From Diphasiastrum complanatum (taxonomy: Eukaryota > Streptophyta > Lycopodiopsida > Lycopodiales > Lycopodiaceae), in contig CM055104.1 in NCBI GenBank assembly GCA_029204225.1, forward strand, positions 51,115,457 through 51,179,456: a stretch of DNA of 64,000 nt. The letters run 5' to 3'. A program made the position numbers and the translations under genes. Of the stretch, positions 10,201 through 21,499 are shown piece by piece (position 1 is the first letter of the stretch; every line of letters starts with the position of its first letter). The notes under the pieces are model-generated. The model saw only the letters and a list, made by a program, of their open reading frames with translations. It did no database searches and had not been told where the DNA came from.

Positions 10201-12165
10201 AATTTGTAGCTAATGAATAGAACCCTGTATGTCCTAAATGAAACCCACATGTCCTAAAGTCTCCTCATATTTGCTCATCCGCCATTATGCAAGCTCTTCC
10301 ATATTGGTAGAACAGTCATAGACTCGGCTCATTACATTCGTCGCATCCATTCTTTTATTTTTTATTATGCATAAGCAAGCCTATGGGCCCTTTTTATTCA
10401 TGTACTTGCCTTGGGCCCTATTTGGTCACATTTTTAGTACTTGATCATATCGATTTGGAGTGGGGGTCTTCCTATTGGGGGGGGCGCACTATTTTCCCTC
10501 CAAATCTTCTGCCTCCCTCTATTTTTTAATTCCTACTTTGGGGTTCATTGATAGGGTGTATATATAGGGTAGCATTGTAGTCTTTTGTTCAGTTGATGGT
10601 GATTGCTCTTCTTTAGCCTCATTAAATATTCTCTCTTTCATGCTTTCTAGCCTAAGTCCTGCTTTCTAGCATAGCTAGTGAATCTTAGCTTGTAACTGTG
10701 GTTCAAGCTAACAATAACACCTGAAAAGAAGCTGAGATTGCTTAACACCAGAGTTTCATAGTGTTTTCATGAAAGCTCATTGACATGATTCTTCAAACAC
10801 TACTAATCTCCAAAAGTAGTTCAAAATGAAAGCTTCACTCAAAAGACAAACTTTCATGTAACGCAACAACAATTCTTATTTCCCTGAGGTCCTTTCAAGT
10901 CTAGAAAAAAGGTTGTAGCGCTTGAAACAAAATAACATGTTTTTCATGAAGTCTTACCCAAGAGAGCACTTTATAAATCCGCCAGCCGGAGATTCTCGTT
11001 GTGCAAAATACCATTGGGAAATTGTACCACTTATAGTGAAACTCTGAACCTGACTCATCACCATCACTGACCAGAGAAGAGTAAAAGCAGCCAGCACTTG
11101 GTAAGCAGGCACCCATCCTTCTGTCTTCCAAATACAACAATCTTGACCATAGCCTTTTCCACAAGGTAAGCTAGGTTGCTGATCGAGCGCTGGATTAGGG
11201 ACAAGCCTCCCGTTCATGTATGCATAGGCCATAAAAGTTAAAATTGGAACTAAGAATATCAGAAGTACCACTGTTAGACTGGGCAAGATAAAGAGAAGTG
11301 AAAGATTGCTTCTAAGAGCTTCCGATGCAGTTCTTATGATTTTGATTGTCAGCTCAACCCTGTCCCAGTTTGCATAGATAATCCATGCAAATACTCCACA
11401 AAGAGCAATCACAAACAAAAATATTCCTATCTGCGATGAAGGGTCAATAGAACGGTGGCATTTATCATCCTTGAGACAAACGACAAACCACAATATATCC
11501 AAGGCAAGGGGAACCAAAATTAACAAGGGAACACTGACATAGACAAGCTCTTTCATGTAAGTTTTCAAAAGCCAGAGAAGTCCCAAGACCAGTGGAACAC
11601 AAAGCACTACAGTGACTGCCAATGTTGTGAGTAAGACTGTCCCAACATCTCCATGACCAGCAGCATGAGTATCTTGCTTCAGTTCGAAAGAAATGAGCTT
11701 TGAAAAGAACCGGCCCTCTTCCTCCTCCATATGCAGTATTGCCTCATGTTCAACAACAGGTCCTCTATGTCTTGCCCATTTGCTTTCTTCATCTTTCCAC
11801 ATTATCAAATCAAATGTAGCTCGGGGTCTGCTTCTCTTTCCATGATATTTAAATATAGAGCACGTTTTGTTGTCGTACTGTGCAGATTCAGCCCATCTGT
11901 AGTCAGAATTATGGTGGACAATGGCAAAAATTCCAAAAACCAAAACAGCCGTCACAGCAAGTAAGAAAATGATAGCAAAGGCTAGGTCTCTGCACGGCCT
12001 TGGCCCATAATTGAAAGTGAACTGAGTGGAAACTTCTGCAGGTGACACGATCAAAGCCACTTGATCCTCAAGTTGTCCTCCATTGAAACTTTGTGATTGC
12101 TTAAGAAGAAGTTGAGCACTTTCATCAAATTCATTGCCATTGCTTCCTGATGTTCTTTCTCCCAT
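941..12165 (-). CDS. Choline-transporter-like (CTL/SLC44 family) membrane protein, 3 exons
   Basis: Coding exons are 12165-10958, 1709-1361 and 1201-941; they join in phase (2, then 0) into a 605-residue protein ending in TAA. The ATG at 12165 is preceded by an in-frame TAA a few codons upstream, which supports this start. Visible features: a polar N-terminus of about 55 residues, the YGPRPCRD motif before the first membrane segment (about residues 60-82), a polar loop, then a run of hydrophobic segments, the signature TISGTISQWYF near residue 380, HAFGSSFGT at the exon 1/2 join, and VIDTVYICY near the C-terminus. These are hallmarks of the plasma-membrane choline transporter family (DUF580, SLC44), which moves choline or related solutes across plasma membrane or endomembranes. 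Intron 1 (9.2 kb) contains a whole transposon. Substrate and subcellular site are inferred from the family only. Confidence 0.88.
1361..1709 (-). CDS. CTL gene exon 2
   Basis: The acceptor is TGCAG at 1714-1710 and the donor is GTAAGT at 1360-1355. The first base completes a Gly codon, giving the family motif HAFGSSFGT straight after the join. The exon carries two hydrophobic segments and the conserved stretch LTKFTLNFASITGEGYC, typical of plant CTL proteins. It is 349 nt long (one base plus 116 codons), ending on a codon boundary. Confidence 0.88.
1710..3157. other. CTL intron 1, 3' segment
   Basis: This is intronic DNA between the exon 2 acceptor and the left target duplication of the hAT element. 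It contains a (GT)n tract at about 2837-2859. No gene or RNA was recognised; the short frames here lack any family match. Confidence 0.6.
3171..3260. repeat. Subterminal ACGGTTC palindromes, left end of hAT
   Basis: Within 90 bp there are several copies of ACGGTTC or its complement, partly arranged as palindromes such as CACGGTTCCCAGAACCGTG (3176-3194). hAT transposases usually bind short subterminal repeats, so these are the natural candidates for binding sites. The same word recurs at the other end (7536-7572 and 8089-8128) and at the preserved end of the right copy (55765-55850). Confidence 0.7.
5778..5906 (+). other. Probable intron in the hAT transposase gene
   Basis: The borders are GACAG/GTATGG and GAAACAG/GATGG. 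Removing 129 bases joins FFSKDR to MVVLQDIWERRWNWF, the expected next block of the family. The right hAT copy lacks this intron and about 30 flanking bases, which looks like a deletion rather than precise splicing. Confidence 0.6.
6787..7104 (+). pseudogene. Basic AT-hook-like C-terminal tail of the left hAT transposase
   Basis: This open stretch of about 105 codons is rich in Arg, Gly, Pro and Ser, with RRRPGRPPGSGRG and QRGRPHGSGRG. Both contain the GRP core of AT-hook minor-groove binding motifs. It ends in an acidic segment (EEDESDDFDDLD) before the stop. The right hAT copy shares the acidic ending (degraded) but has a different sequence where the AT-hooks should be. DNA binding is an inference from the motif. 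Confidence 0.55.
7573..8088. mobile_element. 516-bp solo-LTR-like insertion inside the hAT 3' end
   Basis: The insertion is flanked by a perfect GTACG duplication (7568-7572 and 8089-8093). Removing it and one GTACG restores an end that lines up with the intact end of the right hAT copy (55756-55850). It starts TGTTATGG and ends GTTTTA, so it would be a TG...TA type LTR. It contains a TATATATA-like element near 7868-7876 and no coding capacity. A solo LTR of a retroelement with 5-bp duplications is the best fit; the family is unknown. Confidence 0.7.
8147..10304. other. CTL intron 1, 5' half, no assigned gene
   Basis: This intronic, AT-rich sequence includes a poly(A) tract near 8364-8382. 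Two overlapping frames at about 9180-9760 (opposite strands) look mildly protein-like, but I recognise no family. Nothing else was identified. Confidence 0.5.
10305..10700 (+). repeat. Diverged solo-LTR-like repeat of the copia A family
   Basis: The region matches, with many changes, the LTR at 26635-27058 read on the minus strand: the blocks around GGCTCATTACATTCGTCGC, ATGCATAAGCAAGCC, GGGCGCACTATT and the closing TTAGCTTGTAACT occur in the same order. There is no internal retroelement sequence next to it, so it is a solo LTR or remnant. It lies 250 bp from the donor of CTL exon 1. Exact borders are uncertain. Confidence 0.6.
10958..12165 (-). CDS. CTL gene exon 1 (residues 1-402)
   Basis: Start ATG at 12165-12163. 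The exon ends at 10958, followed on the minus strand by the donor GTAAGA (10957-10952). It holds the N-terminal tail, the first membrane helix and at least five more hydrophobic stretches, including the segment leading into SQWYF. The open frame runs two bases past the donor and hits a TAA, so splicing there is required to reach the rest of the family domain. Exon length is 1208 nt, leaving two bases for the next codon. Confidence 0.9.
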
Positions 12166-13282
12166 CGGAATTTTCCTTGTTTAACACTTCTGAGATGTTT
12201 CCTGAGTGTCTGTACAATGAAATTACACTCAAATTGCAGAGCTCGATTTAAAGTGAGATGGAAACATTCAAACTAAGAAAAACTTATATAATTGTACAGT
12301 CAGTTAATTGCTGTAGTTTTGCAAAAAACTATCAGGCACATAGAGGTGTCTATACAAAAGAAAAACTATGCACCTACGTACCAATTTGCGGACATATTGT
12401 TAAATTTTTAGATTACTTTCTAAACTCAACTTTCTCAATATTTGCATGCCATCCATCTTATCATCAAAATCATTCAGTACACAAACATGAATACTTATCT
12501 TCTGTAAGAGGTCAAAGATCAAAGTTTAGTTATTAGTTCTACAACTAACATCGTGCCTCCTTGAGGTCTGGAGTTCCACTCCAGTCAGCCGCAAAATGAG
12601 AACGTAAATGCTGGATTTTCATCTACTTGGAGGCTATTTTCAGATAAGAAAATAGCCGCAGGATGAGGCCAATCTCGTCGAATGTACTACGAGGTGAATT
12701 TTGACACGTTCTTATTTTCTCATCAAGCTCAAATGAATGTTTTATCCATTACAAAAGTCCATACATTCGCAAACCTAATAACCATGTTAAGTGGCAAATA
12801 TTTGCTCTTGTATGTCTCCTCATTTGCATTCCTGATTCGAATGTAACTCCTGACCTAAAGTAGCATCTTAGGCAGTTCTTGCTGTATATCATTCATGCCA
12901 AACAAATAACAAATTGCAGCTGTTGAAGTAAGATACACTAGGAAGAGACAAGCAATTCTTCTATAGACTTTGTTAAGACAACCACACATTTCGCATGACT
13001 ACTTTGTTGGTTCATTTATTCAGAGATTGATCTCTACTAAAACGAAGAACTACAAATAGAGTTTGGTGAGATAATCACTCAGAAAATCTTCTGAATTCAA
13101 ACAAAAATATGATATTGTACTAGAGTTGCGCCATCACCTATTGGAAAGACGACAATGCACCTGACAAAAGCTGCTATCGCCAATCGCAATTCCTTGCACC
13201 CTCCACTGCAAATGCTCTGAACACTAGGATGATGACGCCATCAAAGGCACACAAAATATGTGCAAATCCAGCTGATTAATGC
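12166..13282 (-). other. Presumed 5' UTR and leader intron of the CTL gene
   Basis: This AT-rich stretch has no coding signal on either strand. It lies between the candidate promoter and the CTL start codon, and an in-frame stop sits just upstream of the ATG. A leader intron is inferred only from a plausible donor near 13160. Confidence 0.35.
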
Positions 13283-13329
13283 TAGGGTTTGCAGTTTTCA
13301 AGTGAGTAGGCAAAACCCTTGCTTATAAA
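13283..13329 (-). promoter_or_regulatory. Candidate CTL core promoter: TATA-like element plus telo-box
   Basis: On the minus strand a TTTATAAGC element (13329-13321) is followed about 35 bases later by AAACCCTA (13290-13283), a plant telo-box. This spacing places a transcription start around 13295. A possible leader exon would end at a CAG/GTGCAT donor near 13160, with the leader intron closing shortly before the ATG at 12165. The layout fits a gene with a 5' UTR intron, but no transcript evidence is available here. Confidence 0.4.
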
Positions 13330-13856
13330 CCTAAGATTGACCACCCCCTTCAACAGCTTCTTCCTCTTCATAAACTCTCAAAGTTGTTCTTCTATTATCA
13401 GCTCTGCACTTGAACTGACTGCTCAATCCATCTGTGTTTGTGTGCTACTTTCCTGCTCACTACCTTGTTTCTGCCATTGATCCAAATGCAAATGGAGGTG
13501 CTGATGACTGGATCGGAATATTAAAGTCAAGGAGAAAGCAGAAGAAGAAGGGGAGTGATGAAGAAGGAGAATAAAAATAAAAACCAAAAAGGAATAAAAG
13601 GAAGAATAAGAAGATGTGTCCTAGTTAAGAACTATTTGGGCACAACCCAATCGTTGATCGCCATGTGGACCTCTCAAAGCTTGCCATGTGGACCTTTTTT
13701 TTTTTTTTTGAATCGGAGACGGTTTGGGTTTTTTTTTAAGATGTTTGCGATGGTCATTTTCATAATGTTTGCACTCGGTAAAACGATTGAAAAGTTATGC
13801 AACTTGGTTTTTCCAAAGGGGACACGATCTTAGAAATTATGCAGTTTTGGTTACCA

Positions 13857-14025
13857 AAGGGGACTCTAACCTAGGACCGGAGAAACTCTGGATGCCAAGT
13901 TAACCAATCAAGCCAATCCTCATTCGATAATGGTCGTAGAAAGGGGACCTTGACCTAGGACCTAAGAAACTTTGGATGCCAAGTTAACCAATCAAGCCAA
14001 TCCTCATTCAATAATGGTCATAGAA
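13857..14025. repeat. Two-copy tandem repeat, 84-bp unit
   Basis: Bases 13857-13940 and 13941-14025 are near-identical direct repeats, each beginning AAGGGGAC and ending in TGGTCRTAGAA. The shared core includes GATGCCAAGTTAACCAATCA. It lies outside any gene, upstream of the CTL promoter region. Confidence 0.85.
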
Positions 14026-14402
14026 TTATGGTCAAGCCATTAGGCCAAGGCATAATTGAACGGCCGTTGAATCGAGTGTAAAAACCTATTGTAAATTATG
14101 GCAAGGTCATTAGGTCAACCAATAATTAAAACAGATGTTAAATCAAGTGTGAAATGGTGACCATAATAAAAAGAATTCTCAAACATTAAAGGAAGGCCCC
14201 TAAATTGGCTGAAAAAAAAAAATTATGAGTCTCACTCATGCATCTTTATGGCTCATAATTCTATCTTCTTAAAGTTCTTTGAGACCTTCTTGGGATTACA
14301 ATCTTCTTGTGATATTTCTTTTAGAGACTTCAAATTTCATAAGATGCTCGATAAAAAGGTAAGATCACTGCAACATTTCATAATATGCAAAAAAAAAGGG
14401 GA

Positions 14403-14422
14403 GGGGGGGGGGGGGGGGGGGG
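14403..14422. repeat. Poly(G) tract (20 G)
   Basis: A run of 20 consecutive G residues, preceded by an A-run and followed by further G-rich bases. It could form a G-quadruplex, and its length in the assembly should be treated with caution. Confidence 0.9.
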
Positions 14423-14759
14423 AGGAGGGCACATTCAAAGTCTCATGAAGAGGAGTTAAGATATTTGCATTCATAGTCCATGTGCAACACACATCAAAAG
14501 CACAAAACCACATAAACTAATTGCTCTCATTATTCACATGATGACGTCTTTCAGAAAAGCATGAAGCCACTCATGAAGTTATGTTTTTGTTGCAGTGATA
14601 AAGACCTGCAACTTTCATTCCCAAGCACTTCACTTACAAATTTAACACTCTTGTATTCATGTTATTAAACAATATCGTAAAGAGGTCGACGTCCTACCAC
14701 TTGGATTTTTGGTGTGGGTGTATGCAATTTGAGCTCTATGGATGTATTTTGATGGATTC
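14423..14759. other. Intergenic, no feature recognised
   Basis: AT-rich DNA between the poly(G) tract and the presumed LTR of the degraded gypsy copy. No gene, RNA or repeat was identified. Confidence 0.5.
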
Positions 14760-15355
14760 TAGGAAAAGGTAGTGTAGCTAGGTACCAACAATAGTACCGT
14801 AGAAGACATTGTCATCTTTGTTTAGAGATATGACTCAATCATTCTATCATATCCCCTTGGGACTTCTATCTATATATGTAAAGACCACAAGGGAAAACCC
14901 CTAAGATGAGGATAGGAAAACACAACAAGAGATACTATGGAGCCAAACCACCCAACCAAACCTAGAGCCCTCCTGGATCTAGCCCCCAAGCCATGCCAAT
15001 GTGACAGCAAGAGGAGAAAAGCTCATCAGGTAACCTAGACCAAGTCGTCGACGGGATAATATCTACCTCAATATATAGAGAGTAGGATCATGTGCATGAA
15101 TCCATGCAATCCCAATGCAGGTCAACTATAAAAAGGTCACAGCTCTTCATGCATTCCTCCTGCCTATAAAAGTCACACGTACATGCACTACTTCATAGGT
15201 CTCAATTAGAGTGTCTGGGTCCTCTCAAGGTCATTAGTCACAAACAAGCCTCAACATGGAATTAAATCTAGGCGTGACCAATAATCTCAAACACTTGAGG
15301 GCCGGTCTACCATATTAGGACTATTCCATGTCCTTAGTGAAATATGGTCGTAACA
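14760..15355 (-). repeat. Probable 3' LTR of a degraded minus-strand Ty3/gypsy element (L)
   Basis: Read on the minus strand, a purine-rich tract (TTAAGGGAAGAAGAA, 15370-15356) is directly followed by TGTTACGACCATATTTCAC from 15355. This is the usual polypurine tract/LTR arrangement. The far border is not clear; 14760 is an estimate. The orientation agrees with the reverse-transcriptase remnant further right. Confidence 0.5.
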
Positions 15356-18300
15356 TTCTTCTTCCCTTAAACAGGTTCTGTCCTTAGAACAGGAAAAAGA
15401 AGACATGAAATTATTTCTTAAGTTCAAGTCCAACCCATGAATCATTATTCCTAGTCTGATCTTTCCATCTAAATAAGTACTCAGAGATGCAACAATTCTT
15501 CAATTGTTTGCCTCTACTCGTGAATACTAACTCAAATCTCAAAGATACACTAAGCTATAAATCTTTCAAATGGGTTGATCTACTCCAAATAAAGGTTCTT
15601 CACCTTCATGTAATCCAAATTACATGAACCACTGGGTGAATTAACTCTTTATTTCTGAGATCAAGTCCAAAAGCTAAAGAAATTCATTTTAATCATAGTC
15701 TAGAACTTATCCACAATTTCTTGCAAAAAAAAATGTTTCTTGGTACAAATATTCTTAGGGCCAAATATTCTAAAATACAACGATTCACTCATCTAAAATC
15801 TCTAGGAGATCCATCAAGTCTCAGACAAATATAACTCAATCCAGAATACTGCAATTACTCCAATGAGTTAATAGTCCCATTTCTAGCACCACATGTTCAA
15901 CAATCCATCTGAATCTCAATAGATTTATCTGTCTTTTATTAATTCGAAGATATAGACTGAATTTTGTACACTTTTAGACTACAATCTGTAGCAGAATACA
16001 ATCCACTAAAATAAGCAAAATCTCCTCATAAGCAAAGAACAATTCACTTAACGAGAAATGTCTGTAAGATCCATAGGACTCAATAAAAAACTGGAATGAA
16101 GATATTTAGATTTCCAAAACACAGATCTAAACTCAACTCAATCAATAGATTAGAAATCGTACACTTATAATAACTAAGTATCTGTTTATGATTCATAAAT
16201 CATAATTCACTGAAATCTAACCCATACTTAATCATTAAGAAACACTGGAGTGTATGTCCAACTTAGCTGAATTCCAAAAATTCAGTTTACCATTCTTGGA
16301 ATCATTAGGATCCAGTATCCAATTGAGCTCTCAGGGATACTATCACTAATGAATCAAGCTATTTCTCAACTGAGAAATACTCACCCAAGAATTCCGTATA
16401 TCCTATGCACACAATTTCCTGATGAATCCAAATGACTCATAAATTATGTGTCTTACAAGCAATACACACAAAACAAACAGTTTCCGATGAATTCTCTTCA
16501 CACTGTCTGTTTTACCAATTAACTACCACAGGAGTAAACCAACTACTCAAGTTAATTGCCCATGATTTAAAAATCTCAAATGTCCAGGTGCAGCTCTTGA
16601 TTGTACTAGTAAAACACTACATTTAGATCCTTATCCAAATCAAATTTAAGTTAACCAAAAAATCTTCCAAAACAAGATTTGTTAACTCTGCAAGTATTTG
16701 TTCAATCCAATACTTGATCATATTTCTATGTTCACCAGATAACTTTAGTAACCAGGAATACATAGTAGATCCAAACAAGATTAATCGTGCACATATGAGA
16801 ATAATCTCACTATGACCCAATACATAAACACATATATCCAAATCTGGCAGATTCCTCCAAAATCCGCATATGTTACTCTCATATTTCACTAAGAATCTTG
16901 TAACTCAGATACAAAAGATTCTATTTATCTTGAGTAAATAACATTTCTAGGAAATCTCTGAGATTAAAAACACATTCTCTCTAACAAGTTTTCCAACCCA
17001 CTTACCTCTTGCACCAAATTTCTTTCACCTAATCAACCCCTCCCATATCCTAGCCCTCTAACCAAGATTAGGTTGATTCAATACAGACACACATTATCAA
17101 AATTATTTCTATCCCACCAACTGAGATTAGTAACTTATGATCTTACTCAGGACTACTTATAATGATTTCCAATTTCAATCCTTTTCTAGTTCCAGATTGT
17201 TCCACACAATCCCTAGATAATTTCTCTCAACTTTGTGCAACTGATAGGTCCTTATAATAGAATCTTACTCATCACTTCACACCTCCTTTTAGAAGAAATT
17301 TTCAATTTATTGTAAAAGTTTTCTAGAGAGATGACAAATGCAAATATCAGAATCGTGAAAAGACAATAATAAGTGCCTTCCAAAAAGGATTAGATATTTA
17401 CAACACAAGTGATAGTAACTATCATCTATTTGAGCACTATCTATGCATAAGAGACTATCTGGGATTAAAAAAATTGAAGATACCAACATCTTGGAACTTC
17501 CGAATTCCAAGTCTTATCCAAGTAGTAATTCACATGATTATAAACAGTCCTTCAGGAAAGAAATTTCTATTCTGGAAGGATCATATGAATTTTAGTGTGA
17601 GGCCATAGTTGAAAAATTTAAAAGAATTAAGGGCTCTTTAAAAGTGAGAAATAGCTTTTAAGGGTTTTCTAATTTAGAATTTATGAGATACCATTTAGGG
17701 ATCTGGATCTACATCTCATAATCTCTCCAAATACCCTAACCAAAATAACTTATAGTTCATTCGTTAGCATTACAAATAATGTAAATACTAACAACTGGTT
17801 TTACAAATCACTCTAGCACAAGAATTTCCCTTTGAAATCACTGATGTCCCATACCATCAATTTTCTCTCCGAGAAAGTTCTTTGCTTCTAGATCTGATCA
17901 TTAGAAAATCAAAAAGATTATCTGACCATCCTATATCCAAACATAGGATCCGATCTTCAACCATTTCCAAAAAATACCTCCTACCATTGAATTCTCCCTT
18001 TCCTTAAGCTTTTCACTGTAGACGACAATATCATCTAAGAATACCACTAGGCATTATCCCTGGTATGGACAAGAAACCTCATTCATATACAGTTGAAATA
18101 ACCCAAGTTTACTCATCAAAAACCAAAAGAACCCATTAAGAATTCAAAACAACTAGTACTGAAGTATATACCAATAGATCTCCAATATCTATATCCGAAA
18201 TGGTACAAGGAATTCCATTCCCTCTGGATTTCCCATACCAGATATGCACATATCTATTCCACCAAGTACTGGAGTACCCCCAAATTTGTTCCTAATGGGT

Positions 18301-19430
18301 CACAATAATCCATTTACAAAATCGTGATTTAACAAGAACCTACACATGGTTTTACCATCACATAAAACAACCTATCTAGTTGCTACTAAGATTCCTGAAT
18401 TCCTACCATCTGAGAGTTCCAACTCTTAGAAATAAGGCTCTTTACAGTACAAATGTGAACCAAGTGTCCATTCTCACTCCATGTCACAATTTCCAAAAAC
18501 AACTAGGGTCAACTCATGGTCCTATAGATATTTGATATAGATTCAACCTAATGAATTCAATAAACCGGTGTTATGCCATTTTCCTAAAGAGATTATTTAC
18601 CAATCCAAATTACATAACACAATCACATTTACCTACTCAAGTGTCTCATTTTCTTCCTCCCTTCGATTTTTTGGTCACTCAAAAAATTTCAACAACTAAG
18701 GCACCGAAAACTCCTTTGACACAAGTAAATGCTAGGTTGCTACCCTTTCCACTGCATTGGCTTAAGTATTACTTTGTTAAAGTTGCTTGAAACTAACAAA
18801 AAATCAATAAAATTTGAATTTGGGTACATCTTTTACAATATTCAACATATAAGTTGTGTCGAATATAGAGCTATCTCCAAATATTATCAGCCTTATTTTA
18901 TTAATTCTCTAGAAAAAATCACTTTAATAAGTATCTCAAAAGTTTTAGCTTGCTCAATCTTGAGGACAAGCCTATCGGTGCTCCTCTGAGTCAAAAAGTA
19001 AGAACCATAAATACCATTTAACTCAATTGACTGGGAGTACCAAAACTCCAGAGTTAATTGGATGAATAGCCCAGTACCAAGAAATTGATTTTCCAGCAAC
19101 GGGTACTTGCCTGGAGAAAATTACCGTTAATCCTAATTCTACAAATCTTGTTCATGGAAGTTTAGAGAAAATGACAATTCCATTCTCTTTGTCGATTTGG
19201 GTTAATTCACAAAAATCCCACTAACCGAATCGACCATGCAATGAACTTTAATCTTGCAAAGACTTCCACATTTCTGGGCTATCCAACAACCAATACAATT
19301 GTAATTAGCCATGCATTCAACAAAATGCAACGAACTTCTTTGCAAAAAAAAAAACTATGTCATCAATGCAACCACATGGCTACCGACATGCACTACTCAG
19401 TGAACTAACTGATAGACATGTAACCAACAG
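15356..19430 (-). pseudogene. Heavily degraded Ty3/gypsy internal region (element L)
   Basis: This 4-kb AT-rich stretch has no open frame of useful length. The one clear coding trace is at about 18000-18085 on the minus strand: LVVFLDDIVVYSEK, the active-site block of gypsy reverse transcriptase, preceded by FQLYMNEV...PYQG. The part at lower coordinates would be RNase H and integrase, and the part at higher coordinates protease and gag, but they are too worn to assign. It is much older than the other elements in the window. Confidence 0.5.
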
Positions 19431-19534
19431 GGTCAAACCCCCCCTACCATGCAACAAAGAAAAACAAGAAGTTAAAAAAACCTCATGCTAAGCCAATAAA
19501 GGCCCCCCTTCCAAACCCTAATAAGGGTTTAAAA

Positions 19535-19895
19535 CAATGTTGGGCGGGTATATAGGTGCCTAGCTGGTATCAACAATGGTATCTTAGACTCATACCCGTC
19601 TGGTATATGATTTTGTGATACTACAATCGATACCCGACCCGGGCTGGTTTTAGCCAGTCAGTGCACATATCGATACCCGAATTAGGGACAAAAATTTTGA
19701 ATTTAACATGGTATCAATATAGTATCTATTTTTAGTTAGTTTCCAAAATTTACATATGTGATAAATATTATTCATGGTGTCCCAAAGACATTGATGGGCA
19801 CCAACAAAGTATTGGCCTTTAAAATCATAAGCATATTACATTTAAAAAGGTCATGCTTTTCATTGAATTCATACTACCCTTTAAAAAATGGCTAA

Positions 19896-19940
<45 letters not shown>

Positions 19941-20109
19941 TCATACCCGGGTTTACACTCGTCACCCCTGCAATACCCAGGTCGGTTGATACCAACGTCC
20001 AATTTACAAAACATGTTGATATTGATACCCGACTGGTATCAAATTTTTCAAAAAAGTATAATACCAGGACCCGGCTGGTATTAAAAATATTGATACCCGC
20101 CGAACACTG
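19535..20109. mobile_element. 575-bp hAT-type MITE
   Basis: The element has a perfect 8-bp target duplication, GTTTAAAA (19527-19534 and 20110-20117). The left end is CAATGTTGGGCGGGTAT and the right end, reversed, is CAGTGTTCGGCGGGTATCA: imperfect terminal inverted repeats starting with the CARTGTT typical of hAT elements. There is no coding capacity. The interior repeats words such as GATACCCG and CTGGTAT and contains a (TA)n tract. Confidence 0.85.
19901..19939. repeat. (TA)n microsatellite
   Basis: About 39 bases of uninterrupted AT dinucleotides inside the MITE. Confidence 0.95.
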
Positions 20110-20159
20110 GTTTAAAAGTTCTCATGGTTGTCACAACGACTATTTACAAGTTTAGAAGA

Positions 20160-21490
20160 TCATCTGTCCAAACAGTCGATCCAGATCCAACCAAGGAGTC
20201 TTCAGGACTGAAACGAGCAGCCTCCATGTCACAAATATGAGTAGCAACCAGGCTGCATTCGCATTTCTTCCTAGCAAGAAAAGAATCGATTAGCGGCCTT
20301 CCCTACAAGCCAGACTTCCATTTTCATTGCTACCATCGTTGGAATGAATCGTTTCTGCAGCACCACAGAAGTACCCTCAAGCTGTTTAGCAAAACTCCCA
20401 ACTATCAACAATGCATAACCGATCTGCTGCAGCTCGAACTGGTACCTCCATCGTTGACCCGATTGCATCAGCCCCACCATCAAGCAAAAACAAATGGGAT
20501 CAGGTATACATCAGGATGGAGAATCCCTTCAACGACTTGCAACGAACCGACTCCTCTCATACACATCACTCAATCCCCGGTGCTAGACCTGGATTACAAC
20601 CAAACTCGCCATAGTCGCGCTCCATCATACAGCGAGCCTCACATGCTGTGCACTCTTCAGCTGGAAGAAATCCTCCAGATGCCTTCTTCCATATCAGAAT
20701 TCTGATAGATGAGCACCCTACCTCAGTTCCTAAAGTTCCAGGATGAGTTTCAGAGGAGAACTACACGCTTGTCTCAGATTCCAAAATGGGCTACCACTCT
20801 TTCACTCAAAAAAGGTTTCAACTCCAAACATACCAAATTAGATTGCCATAGTCATTATCTATTTGCAGAACCGTTCATGCAAATCAATCTCCAAGAAACT
20901 GACTCCAAGTAGCATGGAATAGGGTTTTTTTTTCAAGATTCAGATTGCATGTATCCACTTATTCTAATCTTTTCTGCTTCTCTTGAGAATGGGCAACTTA
21001 CAATATCCATTCTATGTTTTCAATTTGCATGAAACACAAGAGAATTAGTCTAGTAATAAACTTAAATCCTTCACATGCAATCATTAAATTCAAGATTTCT
21101 AGCAATAGTTAGTTTATTCATTCTGGATAAATTGATTCCACATCAATCTATTAACAAACTACCTGCTATTAAATTTGAATCTAATATGTTCAAAACATTA
21201 TGGATTCATGCAAATTATTCAACCCAAAAAATAGATTTGGACAACAAAGTGGATCTACTCATGCGAATCATTCTACTTCAAATGGAAACTTTCTCAAGGC
21301 ATCAGAAAAATAAGAATGAATTCCACACTAGTCCTCAGCATCTCTAAAAAAATCAAACATGGAGAAGAGCACTCTACCACCAAGTTTGAAAAGCATGATT
21401 CTGATCGACCACATTTTCATGCTGCCGAATCTTCACATGCACGAGCTCAATTAAACGGAGCTTTTGCAAATAATGTTCCGCGTACTTAAA
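20160..21490 (+). other. Probable 5' part of gypsy fragment H, low confidence
   Basis: Two short frames (20411-20614 and 20709-20912) may be remnants of a gag N-terminal region, because the recognisable gag core begins just downstream on the same strand. No LTR or primer-binding site was found. Nothing else was recognised. Confidence 0.25.
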
Positions 21491-21499
21491 AACGTACTC

